Shown here in pieces: positions 24,728 to 34,515 of a stretch of 64,000 nucleotides of DNA. The stretch lies in IMG/VR virus record IMGVR_UViG_3300047562_003246, positions 62,001 through 126,000 of that record, one strand, 5' to 3'. The stretch is from a virus. Within the stretch, counting starts at the first letter, position 1. Each line of letters begins with the position of its first letter. The notes beneath the pieces were generated by a model. The model did no database searches, was not told the origin of the DNA, and was given only the letters and a program-made list of their open reading frames with translations. Both the position numbers and the translations under genes were made by a program.

Positions 24728-27487
24728 ATGACCGGTTTTGCTCCTGGTATTGAACTACGTCGTGTTTTTGAAAACATCACTTCTGTAGCTGCTTCACGGT
24801 TAGGTGCCTATTTCTTTGGACCTGCTGCTGATGTTTACGACTACGTTGCCGGAGGTGACAACGTCGGCAAGCTTGGTCAGTATAACCCTGAAGCCACGAC
24901 TCTTGTTGATGGTGTTGCGAAAAACGTTTTTACGTATCCAGAAAAGCGTCTCGGTGGCACGGTGGATTTAGATACAACTAAGTTGTACATCACCAACGCG
25001 CTACTAAAATATTTTGAAGACACAGGCGGAAACGCTGTGAAAAAGTCGCGTAATTCAATTCATTTGGCTGACACTGTGGTGAGGTCAGGAAATGGTGCAT
25101 TTGCCGATGTCAATTTGCCTAGTCGTGAAGTACAGATTGGCGATGTTGTTCGTATTAAAGCAACTATCCCAGAAGTAGGCGCATACGAGCTTAATAGCTA
25201 TATCACCGGTTTCATCGCAGATAAAAAAGCTGTTGTTATTGGCAGCCCTGTTGCTGGCGCGGCAAACGCAGTAGAACCAGCAGGTGCGCCTGTTTCAACA
25301 GTAACTGCTGTAGCTAACGGCGCGATCGCAGCAAACTCAACGATTGAGGCAGTTGGTGATATTGAAAACTACGAAGGCTACGCTTCCGGTAGGTTACAGG
25401 AAACCTACACAATCGAAGCACTAAACAGTTCTGTCGCAGGATCTGTCGCCAACACTCGGTTTCGTATTACAAGTGCAGACGGACAAGATAACGTCGCTGA
25501 TACTTTGATCGGTAGCGGTGGTGTGCTGACAGTCGGTACCCGAGGTGCGACAGTAACTTTCACAGCTGAAGCCGGTGAATCCATTCTTATCGGACAACGA
25601 TGGGTTTTCTCAATCAAGCAAGAATACGAAGCACCTACAGTGACTATCACTGGCGCTTACACTGGAACGCGTTCACGTACTTACATCATTGAAATCGTAG
25701 AAGGTGGTGTGTTAGGGGACGATATTGTTGCAAGAGTGCTTACTGAAGACGGAAGTGACCAATCAGGACCGTTCACTCTCGTTAAGGCTGTAGGTGCTGC
25801 GACTGTACCGGTAGCACTTGGTAACTACGGGTTGTTGTTCTCTCTGGGAACTACATTTGGTTTGGTGACCGGCGATCGGTGGAAGGTTACTGCAACTGCT
25901 GCTGCGGATGACAAGATTCGAACCATCGTTTTGGCTCATTCATTAAGTGAGGCGATTACGGTCGATACGCCGATGAATATTCAAGTGGAGTTCATGCTGC
26001 GTCGTAGTATTGAAGTTCCAAGGATGCTTGGCGGAACAACAGTATGGGAAGCACGAGAAAACGACATCTTGGTTAGCCCAGGTATGACTGTTTATTTGAG
26101 TGATGTTACTGACAAGAACGGAGCTGATCTGCCACTTGAAGTGGTCAGGCCCGTTGTCAATAACGCGGATAATCAAGCCGAGCTTGCTTATCGCGTTTTT
26201 CATCCCCGATCGACCGAGCTGTTGACACTTTCGTCCGAAACGTCACTCGATACTGCTGTGCCGGGGCCGACCAGTGTCGATAATCCGCTGAAGTTAATGC
26301 TGAGCGTTGCCCGAGCAGACGCCGGTGGTGTGCCGCTTTATTATTTCTGTGTCGGTGATCCATCTGTGGAAGCGAACTGGGACGCTGCACTTAAGGCTGT
26401 CACGTTTACAACGCAAGTCAACGGTCTTGTACCGTTGACACAAGATCCTGTGATTCAGCAAAAAGTACACGCTCACGCTGTTGCGATGTCAGGTCCTCTA
26501 GTCAAACGATGGCGACGTGCTTGGTTGTCTTTGTCGATGAACAAAGTCAAACAAATTACCAACGCCGACGAAGTTGAACTGGCAACTATTCTCGATGACC
26601 CAGACACCGCCGGACTCCAGTCGACTCTGGTAGGTTTCACCAGCGAAGTTGATTTGCTGGACCTAGGAGTACGTCCTGGTGACGTGTTGCGATACAACTA
26701 CGGAATCGACCTACATGGGAATGTCACTTACGACGAAGCTGTGATCGATCGTGTTATCAACGCTGACACGCTAAAGCTGAAAACTTCGATCGGCGAACCA
26801 GAAATCATTGCTCGCAAAGTTGAAATCCATCGCAACCTACAGGGCGCTGATTTTATTCCAGAGTTTCAATCGAAGCTTACGGCTTACGATGAGTTTGCCC
26901 GAGTGTTCATGCCTGAGTATCAGATCGGTACGCAGACTGTACCTGGGTTTTACGCCGCAGGAGCCATGGCCGCTCGAAGATCTGGTTACCTGCCACATCG
27001 TCCTATGACCAATACGGATGTAAACACTTTCACAGGAACACCGTGGGAAGACTTGTTCGAAGAAAGCGACATTAACGACCTAGCTTTTGCAGGTATGTTC
27101 TTGTTTACCCGAGACCCGGCTTCTGGTCTGATAACGGTTCGTCACGCAATCACGGCTGGTGATTACACTAATGTGCTGTTACGAGAAGAATCGGTCCAGG
27201 CCAATGCTGACGACTTGTCGTTTAGAGTCGCGGCAAAGTTGTCGCCTATCTTTGGTAAACTCAACCGAAACACTCAGACACTAGCGAGGATCAATACAGA
27301 GATTGCTTCGCTGGCTAACGAGATCGCAAGTGAAGGCATTAATAGTCCCTACGGGCCGCAGGTTATATCACTCGATTCGTCTGGTTCCAGATTTTCACCC
27401 GCAGAACGAGATACCATTCTTGTTGATATAATCGGTGAAACGCAGGTACCTGCCAACAGAATCAGAACGACTATGTATTTCGTGTAA
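24728..27487 (+). CDS. Tail sheath protein with two inserted tandem domains
   Basis: 919 residues, larger than typical sheath proteins (T4 gp18 has 659). The C-terminal region has sheath-like features, notably 'TRDPASGLITVRHAITAG' near residue 795, followed by helical 'NADDLSFRVAAKLSPIFGKL'. Residues about 220-304 and 312-396 are two related beta-rich repeats, both containing a TY-I-E start, an R-T/S-x-DG middle and a 'GQRW'/'GDRW' end. They are probably surface-exposed insertions. The protein would polymerise around the tail tube and contract at infection. The tube gene follows 24 bases downstream. AGGA lies upstream of the ATG. Confidence 0.8.
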   Translation: MTGFAPGIELRRVFENITSVAASRLGAYFFGPAADVYDYVAGGDNVGKLGQYNPEATTLVDGVAKNVFTYPEKRLGGTVDLDTTKLYITNALLKYFEDTGGNAVKKSRNSIHLADTVVRSGNGAFADVNLPSREVQIGDVVRIKATIPEVGAYELNSYITGFIADKKAVVIGSPVAGAANAVEPAGAPVSTVTAVANGAIAANSTIEAVGDIENYEGYASGRLQETYTIEALNSSVAGSVANTRFRITSADGQDNVADTLIGSGGVLTVGTRGATVTFTAEAGESILIGQRWVFSIKQEYEAPTVTITGAYTGTRSRTYIIEIVEGGVLGDDIVARVLTEDGSDQSGPFTLVKAVGAATVPVALGNYGLLFSLGTTFGLVTGDRWKVTATAAADDKIRTIVLAHSLSEAITVDTPMNIQVEFMLRRSIEVPRMLGGTTVWEARENDILVSPGMTVYLSDVTDKNGADLPLEVVRPVVNNADNQAELAYRVFHPRSTELLTLSSETSLDTAVPGPTSVDNPLKLMLSVARADAGGVPLYYFCVGDPSVEANWDAALKAVTFTTQVNGLVPLTQDPVIQQKVHAHAVAMSGPLVKRWRRAWLSLSMNKVKQITNADEVELATILDDPDTAGLQSTLVGFTSEVDLLDLGVRPGDVLRYNYGIDLHGNVTYDEAVIDRVINADTLKLKTSIGEPEIIARKVEIHRNLQGADFIPEFQSKLTAYDEFARVFMPEYQIGTQTVPGFYAAGAMAARRSGYLPHRPMTNTDVNTFTGTPWEDLFEESDINDLAFAGMFLFTRDPASGLITVRHAITAGDYTNVLLREESVQANADDLSFRVAAKLSPIFGKLNRNTQTLARINTEIASLANEIASEGINSPYGPQVISLDSSGSRFSPAERDTILVDIIGETQVPANRIRTTMYFV

Positions 27488-27511
27488 TTCACGATATCAG
27501 GATTTTCCAAT

Positions 27512-28024
27512 ATGAATGACGTATTCGGCGCAAAGAGTCAGGTTTTCGGTGGAGCATTTTCTGCCGATGAATCTGAAATTCAGTTCGGCCTATCTAACGG
27601 CAATCAAGACAGTGACGAGCTGGGTCTAGCGATCGAGCAAGCACAATTCCAGTACATGCAGCGTATTGGTAAAGCATTCGATATCACTCGAAACGCTGTT
27701 TATGTCATTCGTGGTCGCAGCGAAGGTAACGGCACGTTCAACCAAATTGCTGGTGTGCGAGCTATCACTGAAGAGTTTCTTCGTACCTACGCTGATGTCT
27801 GTTCGATGGATAAGAACATTTTGAACTTTGAAACAAGTTCAGGCTGCGGTACGACCCGAGAAGTTCGGGAAGCTTTCCGATTGCAGTCGTTGCTTTTGAT
27901 CGGCATCAGCCAACAGGTTTCTGGTGAAGATATGATGATCCGCCGAGGTTTGCCATTTACGTTCTTATCGCTTGAACACCAAACGGCTCAGGCAACGCGA
28001 ACTGCTGTTAATACCTTAGTCTAG
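27512..28024 (+). CDS. Tail tube protein
   Basis: 170 residues, with AGGA upstream of the ATG. It directly follows the sheath gene, the conserved location of the tube gene in myophages. The sequence is compact and mixed, with 'FDITRNAVYVIRGRSEGNGT' and a central helix 'IAGVRAITEEFLRTYADV'. Length is in the normal range for tube subunits. The call rests on synteny, size and overall character. Confidence 0.65.
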   Translation: MNDVFGAKSQVFGGAFSADESEIQFGLSNGNQDSDELGLAIEQAQFQYMQRIGKAFDITRNAVYVIRGRSEGNGTFNQIAGVRAITEEFLRTYADVCSMDKNILNFETSSGCGTTREVREAFRLQSLLLIGISQQVSGEDMMIRRGLPFTFLSLEHQTAQATRTAVNTLV

Positions 28025-28072
28025 CTGTAGCTGTCAGCGAGTTTATCTCTAAACTTAAGCTAGCTTACGTTA

Positions 28073-28107
28073 GAATACGTCTTGTTTCTTTTATACAAGG
28101 CGTATTC
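28073..28107 (+). promoter_or_regulatory. Hairpin burying the RBS of the spike-like gene
   Basis: GAATACGTCTTGT (28073-28085), a 9-base loop, then ACAAGGCGTATTC (28095-28107), forming a 13-bp stem with one U-G pair. The AAGG ribosome binding site lies in the right arm, and the ATG at 28108 follows directly. There is no T-run. Folding would block translation of read-through mRNA. In T4, such hairpins silence late genes on early transcripts, while late promoters inside the hairpin give translatable mRNA. Confidence 0.75.
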
Positions 28108-30720
28108 ATGACAAAAAACTCTGATTTCGGCGCAGGGATTATTGACGAAGTTCTATTCGTTATGGCTTCGATTCCTGTCTATGATCCCAACGAACCTTAC
28201 AGTGACGTTTTCGGCTTAAGGGCCTCTGCGGAAAGGTCTACGCTTCCAGACGCACAGCTTGTTACCGGCACTGTTCATTTGGTTTTTCCTTACGTAAGTT
28301 ACGCCAAGCTCCAGGGAGACCATGGTCGCGGTGTTATAAGATGCTTCACAGGTTCGCTAACCCAGGTACCTAACCATCTACAAGCGTTCCATGTGTCTGC
28401 TGACCTAGACACGAATATCGGTACGCTTGTACATAAGACACCGCAAAATAGAATCCTTAGCCGTGACAGCTACAGTGACGTTGTTGTACACGGTTCAGGT
28501 GTAGGATTTTACGCACAAGAAGTTTATCGAAAACAGTTTGATACTTACGACAACTGCGGTGTGCTGGATTTTAATACCGGTGAACCGTTCGATCAGTTAC
28601 CGGGAGATTGGGGACATATTTTCAGTACAGGCGTAGGTATACATGCAGATGAATTGATGTTATTTATGCGTGTGAGCGAGACCTGCGGTGTGTTTGGTTA
28701 TTACATTGATTCGGTTTTGCGTATCGCTGGTGAGCAATTAGAGATAGAGTCCGACGCTCACTTACAGAAATTTGGGAATGACACGGGTGAGCTATATCAG
28801 GAAAGTAGCTATTTTTATACGCCATGGGAGATGCAAGGATTTTTTGATCCCAACTACCAACAGGACAATATCAAAACAAACGATCCAGCTAAGGTTGCCC
28901 GTGAAGGTGGGTTTGTATGGGAACCGAATAACTCAGACCAGAAACAGTTTGCAAGGTTTACCGAATACGGAGGCTATCTCAGTCAAGGAAGCCTACTGGT
29001 TTGTGGAGCAATATCTGAAGATATCAAAGAAATTACACAGTCCGATCTTGAAAAACAAAGTGGACTAGCTAAACAGTATTTTGGTGTCGGTGGTCAAGTA
29101 TTAATCGAGTCAGCTAAACGTATCACTATTGCAAAATCGGCTGTAGGTTATGTTCCTGTAAGAAAACAAAATCCGGACAGTACAGCCGAGGAAGCAGACA
29201 ACCTGGATAACTATAAGTTCAGCGGTGTATTTGGCGAAGGAGATGACCATGTTTATAAGGATCTTCGACCGACTCACGAGGATCCACATATACGTGCTGC
29301 TGGCGATCAAGTTTATGCGATGGATTTGTTTGCCATCGATAGTGCGTATAGCTGCCTACATGTATTTGCACAACATAAAAATGATTTTGCAATTAGCTCT
29401 CCGGCAACGCTTCAAGAAAACGCTGGATTAGATTTTTCTAGTTTATCCTCGTCCGATAGGATATTACCGCCAGCAGGCTCAGATCTACATTTAGATCGCG
29501 ATAAACTGCAAAAGCTTTTTCAGTTGGCTAGCCTAATTCAGCTTACTGACGAGGGCGCAATAATTATTCAGGAAGCTATGGGCGGTAGCATTACGCTCAA
29601 AAACGGTGTAATTACACTCAGCGGTACATCTATTCGATTGCACGGAGGCAAAGCTGTTCATATAGCAGGTGGTAGAGTTATTTCTAGATCTGTACTCGAT
29701 ACTGACATACTGTCAGGACATGGACGTGTTCGCATAAAGTCCGAAAAAGACTTCATGCTTGTGGCTGCATGCGGTGGTACTGGAGGAGTACTTATTGAAA
29801 ATCGCGGAACAGGAGCTACACATAGTTTTCCAGCTGAACCCGATGATATTCAGGTAGCTGGTGTAGTTATTAAAAGTTCAAAGACCCCGTTTCAAGTCTT
29901 ATCTGCCGGGACTTATATTCGTTCTGGTATAGATGCGGCGAAAGTTTCCCCTGGCGATATTATTCTTGACGCTGCTGCTGGTAAGTCAAATATTATTACT
30001 AGATCTTCAGAGATAAATCAATTTGTCTCCTCACATGTTTGGACGTTGTTTGGTACTTCGCCCAATAATATCTCTATAGCAAACGTATCTAACAGTACTT
30101 ACAGTAAATTCGGTGCTTGGCTAGGTATTGACGGTAGTGTTGTTGTTAGCGGAGGTATACAAGCGCAAGACAACATCATTTCAGCCGGGGTTGTTGGTAC
30201 GGCTCAGTATCCGCAGAAAGTCAAAGATGCTGTCAATCAAATGAACAAACAACTAGAAGACGATATCAAACGTTCGAGGGAAGTTTTAACGTCTAGAGTT
30301 GAAGTGCAGTATGAAAAGGCCGGTAAAGCAGGTAATAACACAACAGCTGCCAGTATTAGCTTCGGTTTCCCATCTTCCGATCGCTACAACGCCGGTAAAG
30401 TTGTTTTTGCTGAGCCTTATTGGCAGAAGCTTGTAAATGCGACGAGCAGTAACATCGCTCAAGGCTGGCAAGAACCGGTAGTTAAGTACAAACCCGATAG
30501 AGATAGCCGTGATACTCACGCTTGGCCTGGACAAGAAGCTTGGTCTGAGTCCAAAAACTGGGTAAAGTCAGATGATACAAAAGTTGGGCTGTTTGATGTT
30601 AAAAAGCAAACGCCGAAGCACCCCGTTACAGACAAAGAAAAATATCTTACTGTGATGGAACAAGAAGAGTTACCACTTAAAACCGACACGATTGCAAACG
30701 GACTGAAGTATTTACCATGA
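28108..30720 (+). CDS. Large tail protein with VgrG/spike-like C-terminus (870 aa)
   Basis: The N-terminal two thirds are mixed alpha/beta with no obvious enzyme motif. Residues about 490-620 consist of short repeating beta strands with Gly turns, such as 'GSITLKNGVITLSGTSIRLH' and 'GRVRIKSEKDFMLVAACGG', the style of gp5/VgrG spike beta-helices. The C-terminal 180 residues are polar and helical. It lies between the tube gene and the tail chaperone genes and overlaps the next gene (ATGA). A cell-puncturing spike or central baseplate protein is plausible but not proven. An RBS hairpin probably controls it. Confidence 0.6.
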   Translation: MTKNSDFGAGIIDEVLFVMASIPVYDPNEPYSDVFGLRASAERSTLPDAQLVTGTVHLVFPYVSYAKLQGDHGRGVIRCFTGSLTQVPNHLQAFHVSADLDTNIGTLVHKTPQNRILSRDSYSDVVVHGSGVGFYAQEVYRKQFDTYDNCGVLDFNTGEPFDQLPGDWGHIFSTGVGIHADELMLFMRVSETCGVFGYYIDSVLRIAGEQLEIESDAHLQKFGNDTGELYQESSYFYTPWEMQGFFDPNYQQDNIKTNDPAKVAREGGFVWEPNNSDQKQFARFTEYGGYLSQGSLLVCGAISEDIKEITQSDLEKQSGLAKQYFGVGGQVLIESAKRITIAKSAVGYVPVRKQNPDSTAEEADNLDNYKFSGVFGEGDDHVYKDLRPTHEDPHIRAAGDQVYAMDLFAIDSAYSCLHVFAQHKNDFAISSPATLQENAGLDFSSLSSSDRILPPAGSDLHLDRDKLQKLFQLASLIQLTDEGAIIIQEAMGGSITLKNGVITLSGTSIRLHGGKAVHIAGGRVISRSVLDTDILSGHGRVRIKSEKDFMLVAACGGTGGVLIENRGTGATHSFPAEPDDIQVAGVVIKSSKTPFQVLSAGTYIRSGIDAAKVSPGDIILDAAAGKSNIITRSSEINQFVSSHVWTLFGTSPNNISIANVSNSTYSKFGAWLGIDGSVVVSGGIQAQDNIISAGVVGTAQYPQKVKDAVNQMNKQLEDDIKRSREVLTSRVEVQYEKAGKAGNNTTAASISFGFPSSDRYNAGKVVFAEPYWQKLVNATSSNIAQGWQEPVVKYKPDRDSRDTHAWPGQEAWSESKNWVKSDDTKVGLFDVKKQTPKHPVTDKEKYLTVMEQEELPLKTDTIANGLKYLP

Positions 30721-31628
30721 ACTCTGATTTTATGTCGTCAAGTAGGCCAGCTTCTTTGATCCCAGTCAAAGAGTTATTATCTAACGAGCGAGAAGCCTTG
30801 ACCAAGTTGGGATTAGCACTCGATCAACACGAATACGTGGCAACTGACCTTGCGTCCCGCTTAGACAAAAACCCAGGACTTGATGCGAATCAGGTTAACT
30901 CACTGGCTCTCGATGAATGGAGAGACGAAGATGAGCTATCGACGCTACATCCAGACATCGCAGCTAGTCTGCGTGAAACGCTCGGACAAGAAACAATCAA
31001 AAGTCGTCCGCTTAATGAAATCGTGCAGGATCTTGACGAACAGCCTGATGCGCCTAAAGAAAAAACCGCGCAGGATCCTACAAAACAGGATCAAGAGTCG
31101 ACTGAAGAAGCACTCGCCCAAGTGGTAAGTTCATTAAGTGAGCTGAGAAAGCGGGAGCGAGAGGCGTACCGTAAGCGTGTTAGTGAAGAAGATCGTAATG
31201 CCTTGCTCGAAGAAGCAATGACGGGCAAACAGTTTGAAAAGATATTCAAGCTGCTCAACGGTAAACTAATCATTTGCCTAAGCACAATCACCGCCGAACA
31301 ATCTGACGATATTTCAAAGTATTGTTCAAAACAAGTCAACGTTGTCGGCAGCATGACAACTGATAGTTACCAGATGATGCGGGCTAAGATCAAAGCCGCT
31401 GTCAGACTTAAATACGTTGTCAGTAACGGTAACTTTATGTACCAGCGAGAGGAAGGAAAAGCGGTTGAAGATATTCAGTCGCAGGTTTACAAGACTATCG
31501 CAAACAGTGAAATGTTTAGATTGATGCTTGCAAATTGCGACAAAGAATTCAACATGATCCTCGACTGCATCATGGAGGAGATGACTCGCGATGTTTTTAT
31601 AAATCCCGCGCTAGAAGGCATTGGCTGA
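30717..31628 (+). CDS. Tail assembly chaperone, short form (G-like)
   Basis: 303 residues, starting in an ATGA overlap. The middle is Glu/Lys/Gln-rich ('STEEALAQVVSSLSELRKRE'), and the C-terminal half is helical with 'EMFRLMLANCDKEFNMILDC'. It lies just upstream of the tape measure gene. An overlapping -1 frame continues into a conserved-looking extension, the hallmark arrangement of phage tail assembly chaperones (lambda G/GT). The 14-mer at 31068 encodes AQDPT. The chaperone would hold the tape measure during tube assembly. Confidence 0.65.
   Translation: MNSDFMSSSRPASLIPVKELLSNEREALTKLGLALDQHEYVATDLASRLDKNPGLDANQVNSLALDEWRDEDELSTLHPDIAASLRETLGQETIKSRPLNEIVQDLDEQPDAPKEKTAQDPTKQDQESTEEALAQVVSSLSELRKREREAYRKRVSEEDRNALLEEAMTGKQFEKIFKLLNGKLIICLSTITAEQSDDISKYCSKQVNVVGSMTTDSYQMMRAKIKAAVRLKYVVSNGNFMYQREEGKAVEDIQSQVYKTIANSEMFRLMLANCDKEFNMILDCIMEEMTRDVFINPALEGIG
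31068..31081 (+). repeat. Dispersed 14-mer, exact copy
   Basis: Plus orientation, in the tail chaperone gene, read as AQDPT. A degenerate relative (GTGCAGGATCTTGA) lies 45 bases upstream. Confidence 0.97.
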
Positions 31629-32017
31629 AATTACTAACGCGGGGAATTATCGCAGCACCCGTACCGTTGCCTCTCGGATGGAGAGGCGAAGTATGGAAGG
31701 CGATTCTTGATGTTGCTTGTGACAGACGTGTTGAAGAGGTGCTTACGATTGCACAAATCAATATGCTCAGTCATAGAACCAACGCAGCCGAAGCACTCAA
31801 CAATGCGTTCTTGTCGCTTAATAACATTTTGAAGTTCCAGAGACTTACTCCGAGTTTGATTAAAGAACTCAAATTATTCAAGCAACAAGAAAGATATAAA
31901 CGCAGATACGGGATGGACATCAATGATCCTGAAATGCAGCGTAGAATTGAGAAGACAGTGCAGGGTATGCGAAAGCGAAGACTACAAGCTCGCAAAGAAC
32001 ATTTAGATAAGAATTAA
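31535..32017 (+). CDS. Frameshift extension of the tail chaperone (T-like)
   Basis: The -1 frame relative to the upstream gene is open from 31520 to 32017. From about 31620 it encodes a convincing protein ('RGIIAAPVPLPLGWRGEVWK', then helical, basic 'ERYKRRYGMDINDPEMQRR'). It has no ATG before 'NMLSHRT' and no ribosome binding site, and the TTG at 31535 is not credible. A -1 slip on the T5 run in GTTTTTA (31593-31599), where the Phe codon can re-pair exactly before an ATA codon, would fuse it to the upstream gene. Classical X XXY YYZ heptamers are absent, so the slip site is inferred. Confidence 0.6.
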   Translation: MRQRIQHDPRLHHGGDDSRCFYKSRARRHWLKLLTRGIIAAPVPLPLGWRGEVWKAILDVACDRRVEEVLTIAQINMLSHRTNAAEALNNAFLSLNNILKFQRLTPSLIKELKLFKQQERYKRRYGMDINDPEMQRRIEKTVQGMRKRRLQARKEHLDKN

Positions 32018-32028
32018 ACGGTACTGCT

Positions 32029-34515
32029 GTGGACGAGTTTGAAATTTTCTACGGAAATCAATTTACAAATCCTCAGCAGTTCGCCGGAGACATGTACAAC
32101 TCAATGTCTGGCGGGAGTAGTCCATACAGATACACAGGTGGGTACGGTAGTCTCTTAGATTCTTTCACAGGAAGGACCCGACAAGAAGCTAGATTCGAGC
32201 TTCGTGACGCGATGAATCGTTACGAAGCTGAACGAATTATGCACATGACCAGAGCGGTGCTTAATTCTGGGGCGCAGGGATTAACACAGCAGCAACGAGC
32301 AATATTTGAGGACTTCTCAAGAAACGGTGTAACAGGTACAGGTATCATGGCTCTGTCTAGAGCCGGTATCGAGCTACCAACAGATACCGTAAGAGCAGCT
32401 ATGGGTATCGATCAAGCTTTAAGCTCGATGACAGACCCGATTTCTGGTACGTATTCGATGGACGCTACCCATCGTGCCAAGATAGCTGCGCATACAACTG
32501 CAATGCTGTATATGCCTGGACAAGGCAGAATCATGGCTGGCGGTTTGTCTGGTGCCGAAATGTCTCACTTGGCTCAGTACATGGGTTCTCGTCGTGAGCT
32601 TGTCGGTGGCGCTGAAGTAGAAGCAGATATCGACGCTTATATGCGTATGCGTAACGATGTCACTGCTGGAGGCAAGTATGGACCAGAACTAACAGCCGAG
32701 CGAGCTGAGAAACTTGACACGATGTTAGATCTTGCCACTAAGCGAGCAGCTGCTTCGGATCCGGACGCGTCTCAACAAGAAATAGACGATGCAGCAATAG
32801 AGTATGCCAACGCTTTAGATGCAGAAATAGCTAAGCGTATCGCAAAAAATTTATCGGAGAGAGCAAAAACAGTTTCAGTTATGAAAAGGCACTTTCGTAA
32901 TCACGAAGGTAGAGAATTAACTGATCCTGAGGCAATGCAATTTATTGAGGCAATTACTGGTGGTACTTCGATGATGGGAGCCGCCGAGGCTACCAGAGTC
33001 GCTGCTATGACGAGTCAGCTTTCTATTGCGTCAGGATTAACTGGCGAGCAAGTAACACTTCTTCACCAGCGAGCAAGACAATTTGTTGATAGTGGTCGAA
33101 TGGCAAATACCGGACTAGGTAATTACGCTGCTTTATCTGCTGGCGCACTTAATACCGCACAACAATCTCTGGGAACATTTAGCGGAGAAAACCCGTTATT
33201 TGGTATCGGTTCTGCAAATGTTGAATTAGAAGAAGAAGCTTATCGTGCTTCAATGTTTGCTGGCAGCGATATGAATCAAGCAAAAATTGCGATGTATCGC
33301 CTTCGAGGGATGGTTGGGAATTTAGAAGACGGCAAGGTTAAAAACCTACTAACAAAATTAGATCAAGGACAACGCTTAAGTAAAGAAGATATGGATTTTC
33401 TTAAAGATCCATCGGCTGTACAAATCGAAATGGAAAAAGCAGCACCAGGCGTAGGTAGTTCATTTGTAGCCGGGCTAATTGGTGATGAGCGTGGAAACGC
33501 AGAATATGCTTTCTACAACAAAGAAAACGCTATGGCCGGTCAAAGAGATATTCAGTACCAAGATATGCGCAACGATTTAGATGAAAATATACAAGGTATC
33601 GTAGCGTCCTATCAAGACGAAGGCGGCATACTTGGCACAAATCTTACAGAAGAACAGCAGCTAGGGCTTACTCGAAGTGTTGTCGATGACTTCACACGCA
33701 TGACTCCGGAACAGATCGGACAGGTCATGGGTGAGACCGAGGAAGGTAGAACGCTCGGTATTCAATATGCTAAACAAGCTTTGCTCAATGCGATCGATCG
33801 TGGTGAAATAGCCCAAATGTCTGATGCTGAACTAGAACAGGCAGCTAGGGCAACGTACTTACAAGCAAGAGGTGCTGTTGGTGCGACGACCGGTTACGGA
33901 GAAAGCTCTTCTGAACTTTTGGTTGACTTAAACCCAGATACGCAGCGTAAGGCTTATCGCACCGAAAAAGTCATGCAGGTCATGGCCGACATTGAAAAAG
34001 AATCTGCCAAGTTTGCAGGTGAAAAAGGTGTAGCCGGTGCTATGGCATTGCTTGAAGCTGCAGACATGGATGGCACCGGTGTTGATATGACGCAAATCGG
34101 CGCTGCTCTACTTAGCGGTGCTGCCGACGAAGAACAAGCTGCGCTTGTTCGAGGTTATCGAGATCAATTACAAGAGCGACTGCACGGATTAGAAGGCGTT
34201 CGATCTGGCATGACTACAGACGAGCTAGCTAGCGACACAGGACAGCAGCTTGAAGATGATATTGCTGTTACAAGAGCCGTCATTGAAAAAGTTGACGCAG
34301 CCCTTAATTATGACGATAAGAAAACAGAGCAAGATGGCGGTGAAGGCGGCGAAGAAGGTGGCGATGTGTACGGTCCTGGAGGCGGAAAAGGATCAGGTAC
34401 AATGACATTTAGTAATGTTACTATCGTGATTAACGATAATACGGCGGTTCAAAATGGTAGAGGTACGGGTTCTTACGGAGGTAAGACAGCTGTACCTACC
34501 GGACAAAATGCATAA
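32029..34515 (+). CDS. Tape-measure-like tail protein (828 aa)
   Basis: It starts with GTG at 32029, 11 bases after the chaperone extension. The protein is almost wholly helical, Ala/Met/Glu/Gln-rich, without strong membrane segments, and ends in a Gly-rich tail with a short beta segment ('TFSNVTIVINDNT'). Length, helical repetition and position after the chaperone pair fit a tape measure protein. The absence of membrane helices is somewhat unusual for that role. TAATG overlap with the next gene. Confidence 0.65.
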   Translation: MDEFEIFYGNQFTNPQQFAGDMYNSMSGGSSPYRYTGGYGSLLDSFTGRTRQEARFELRDAMNRYEAERIMHMTRAVLNSGAQGLTQQQRAIFEDFSRNGVTGTGIMALSRAGIELPTDTVRAAMGIDQALSSMTDPISGTYSMDATHRAKIAAHTTAMLYMPGQGRIMAGGLSGAEMSHLAQYMGSRRELVGGAEVEADIDAYMRMRNDVTAGGKYGPELTAERAEKLDTMLDLATKRAAASDPDASQQEIDDAAIEYANALDAEIAKRIAKNLSERAKTVSVMKRHFRNHEGRELTDPEAMQFIEAITGGTSMMGAAEATRVAAMTSQLSIASGLTGEQVTLLHQRARQFVDSGRMANTGLGNYAALSAGALNTAQQSLGTFSGENPLFGIGSANVELEEEAYRASMFAGSDMNQAKIAMYRLRGMVGNLEDGKVKNLLTKLDQGQRLSKEDMDFLKDPSAVQIEMEKAAPGVGSSFVAGLIGDERGNAEYAFYNKENAMAGQRDIQYQDMRNDLDENIQGIVASYQDEGGILGTNLTEEQQLGLTRSVVDDFTRMTPEQIGQVMGETEEGRTLGIQYAKQALLNAIDRGEIAQMSDAELEQAARATYLQARGAVGATTGYGESSSELLVDLNPDTQRKAYRTEKVMQVMADIEKESAKFAGEKGVAGAMALLEAADMDGTGVDMTQIGAALLSGAADEEQAALVRGYRDQLQERLHGLEGVRSGMTTDELASDTGQQLEDDIAVTRAVIEKVDAALNYDDKKTEQDGGEGGEEGGDVYGPGGGKGSGTMTFSNVTIVINDNTAVQNGRGTGSYGGKTAVPTGQNA

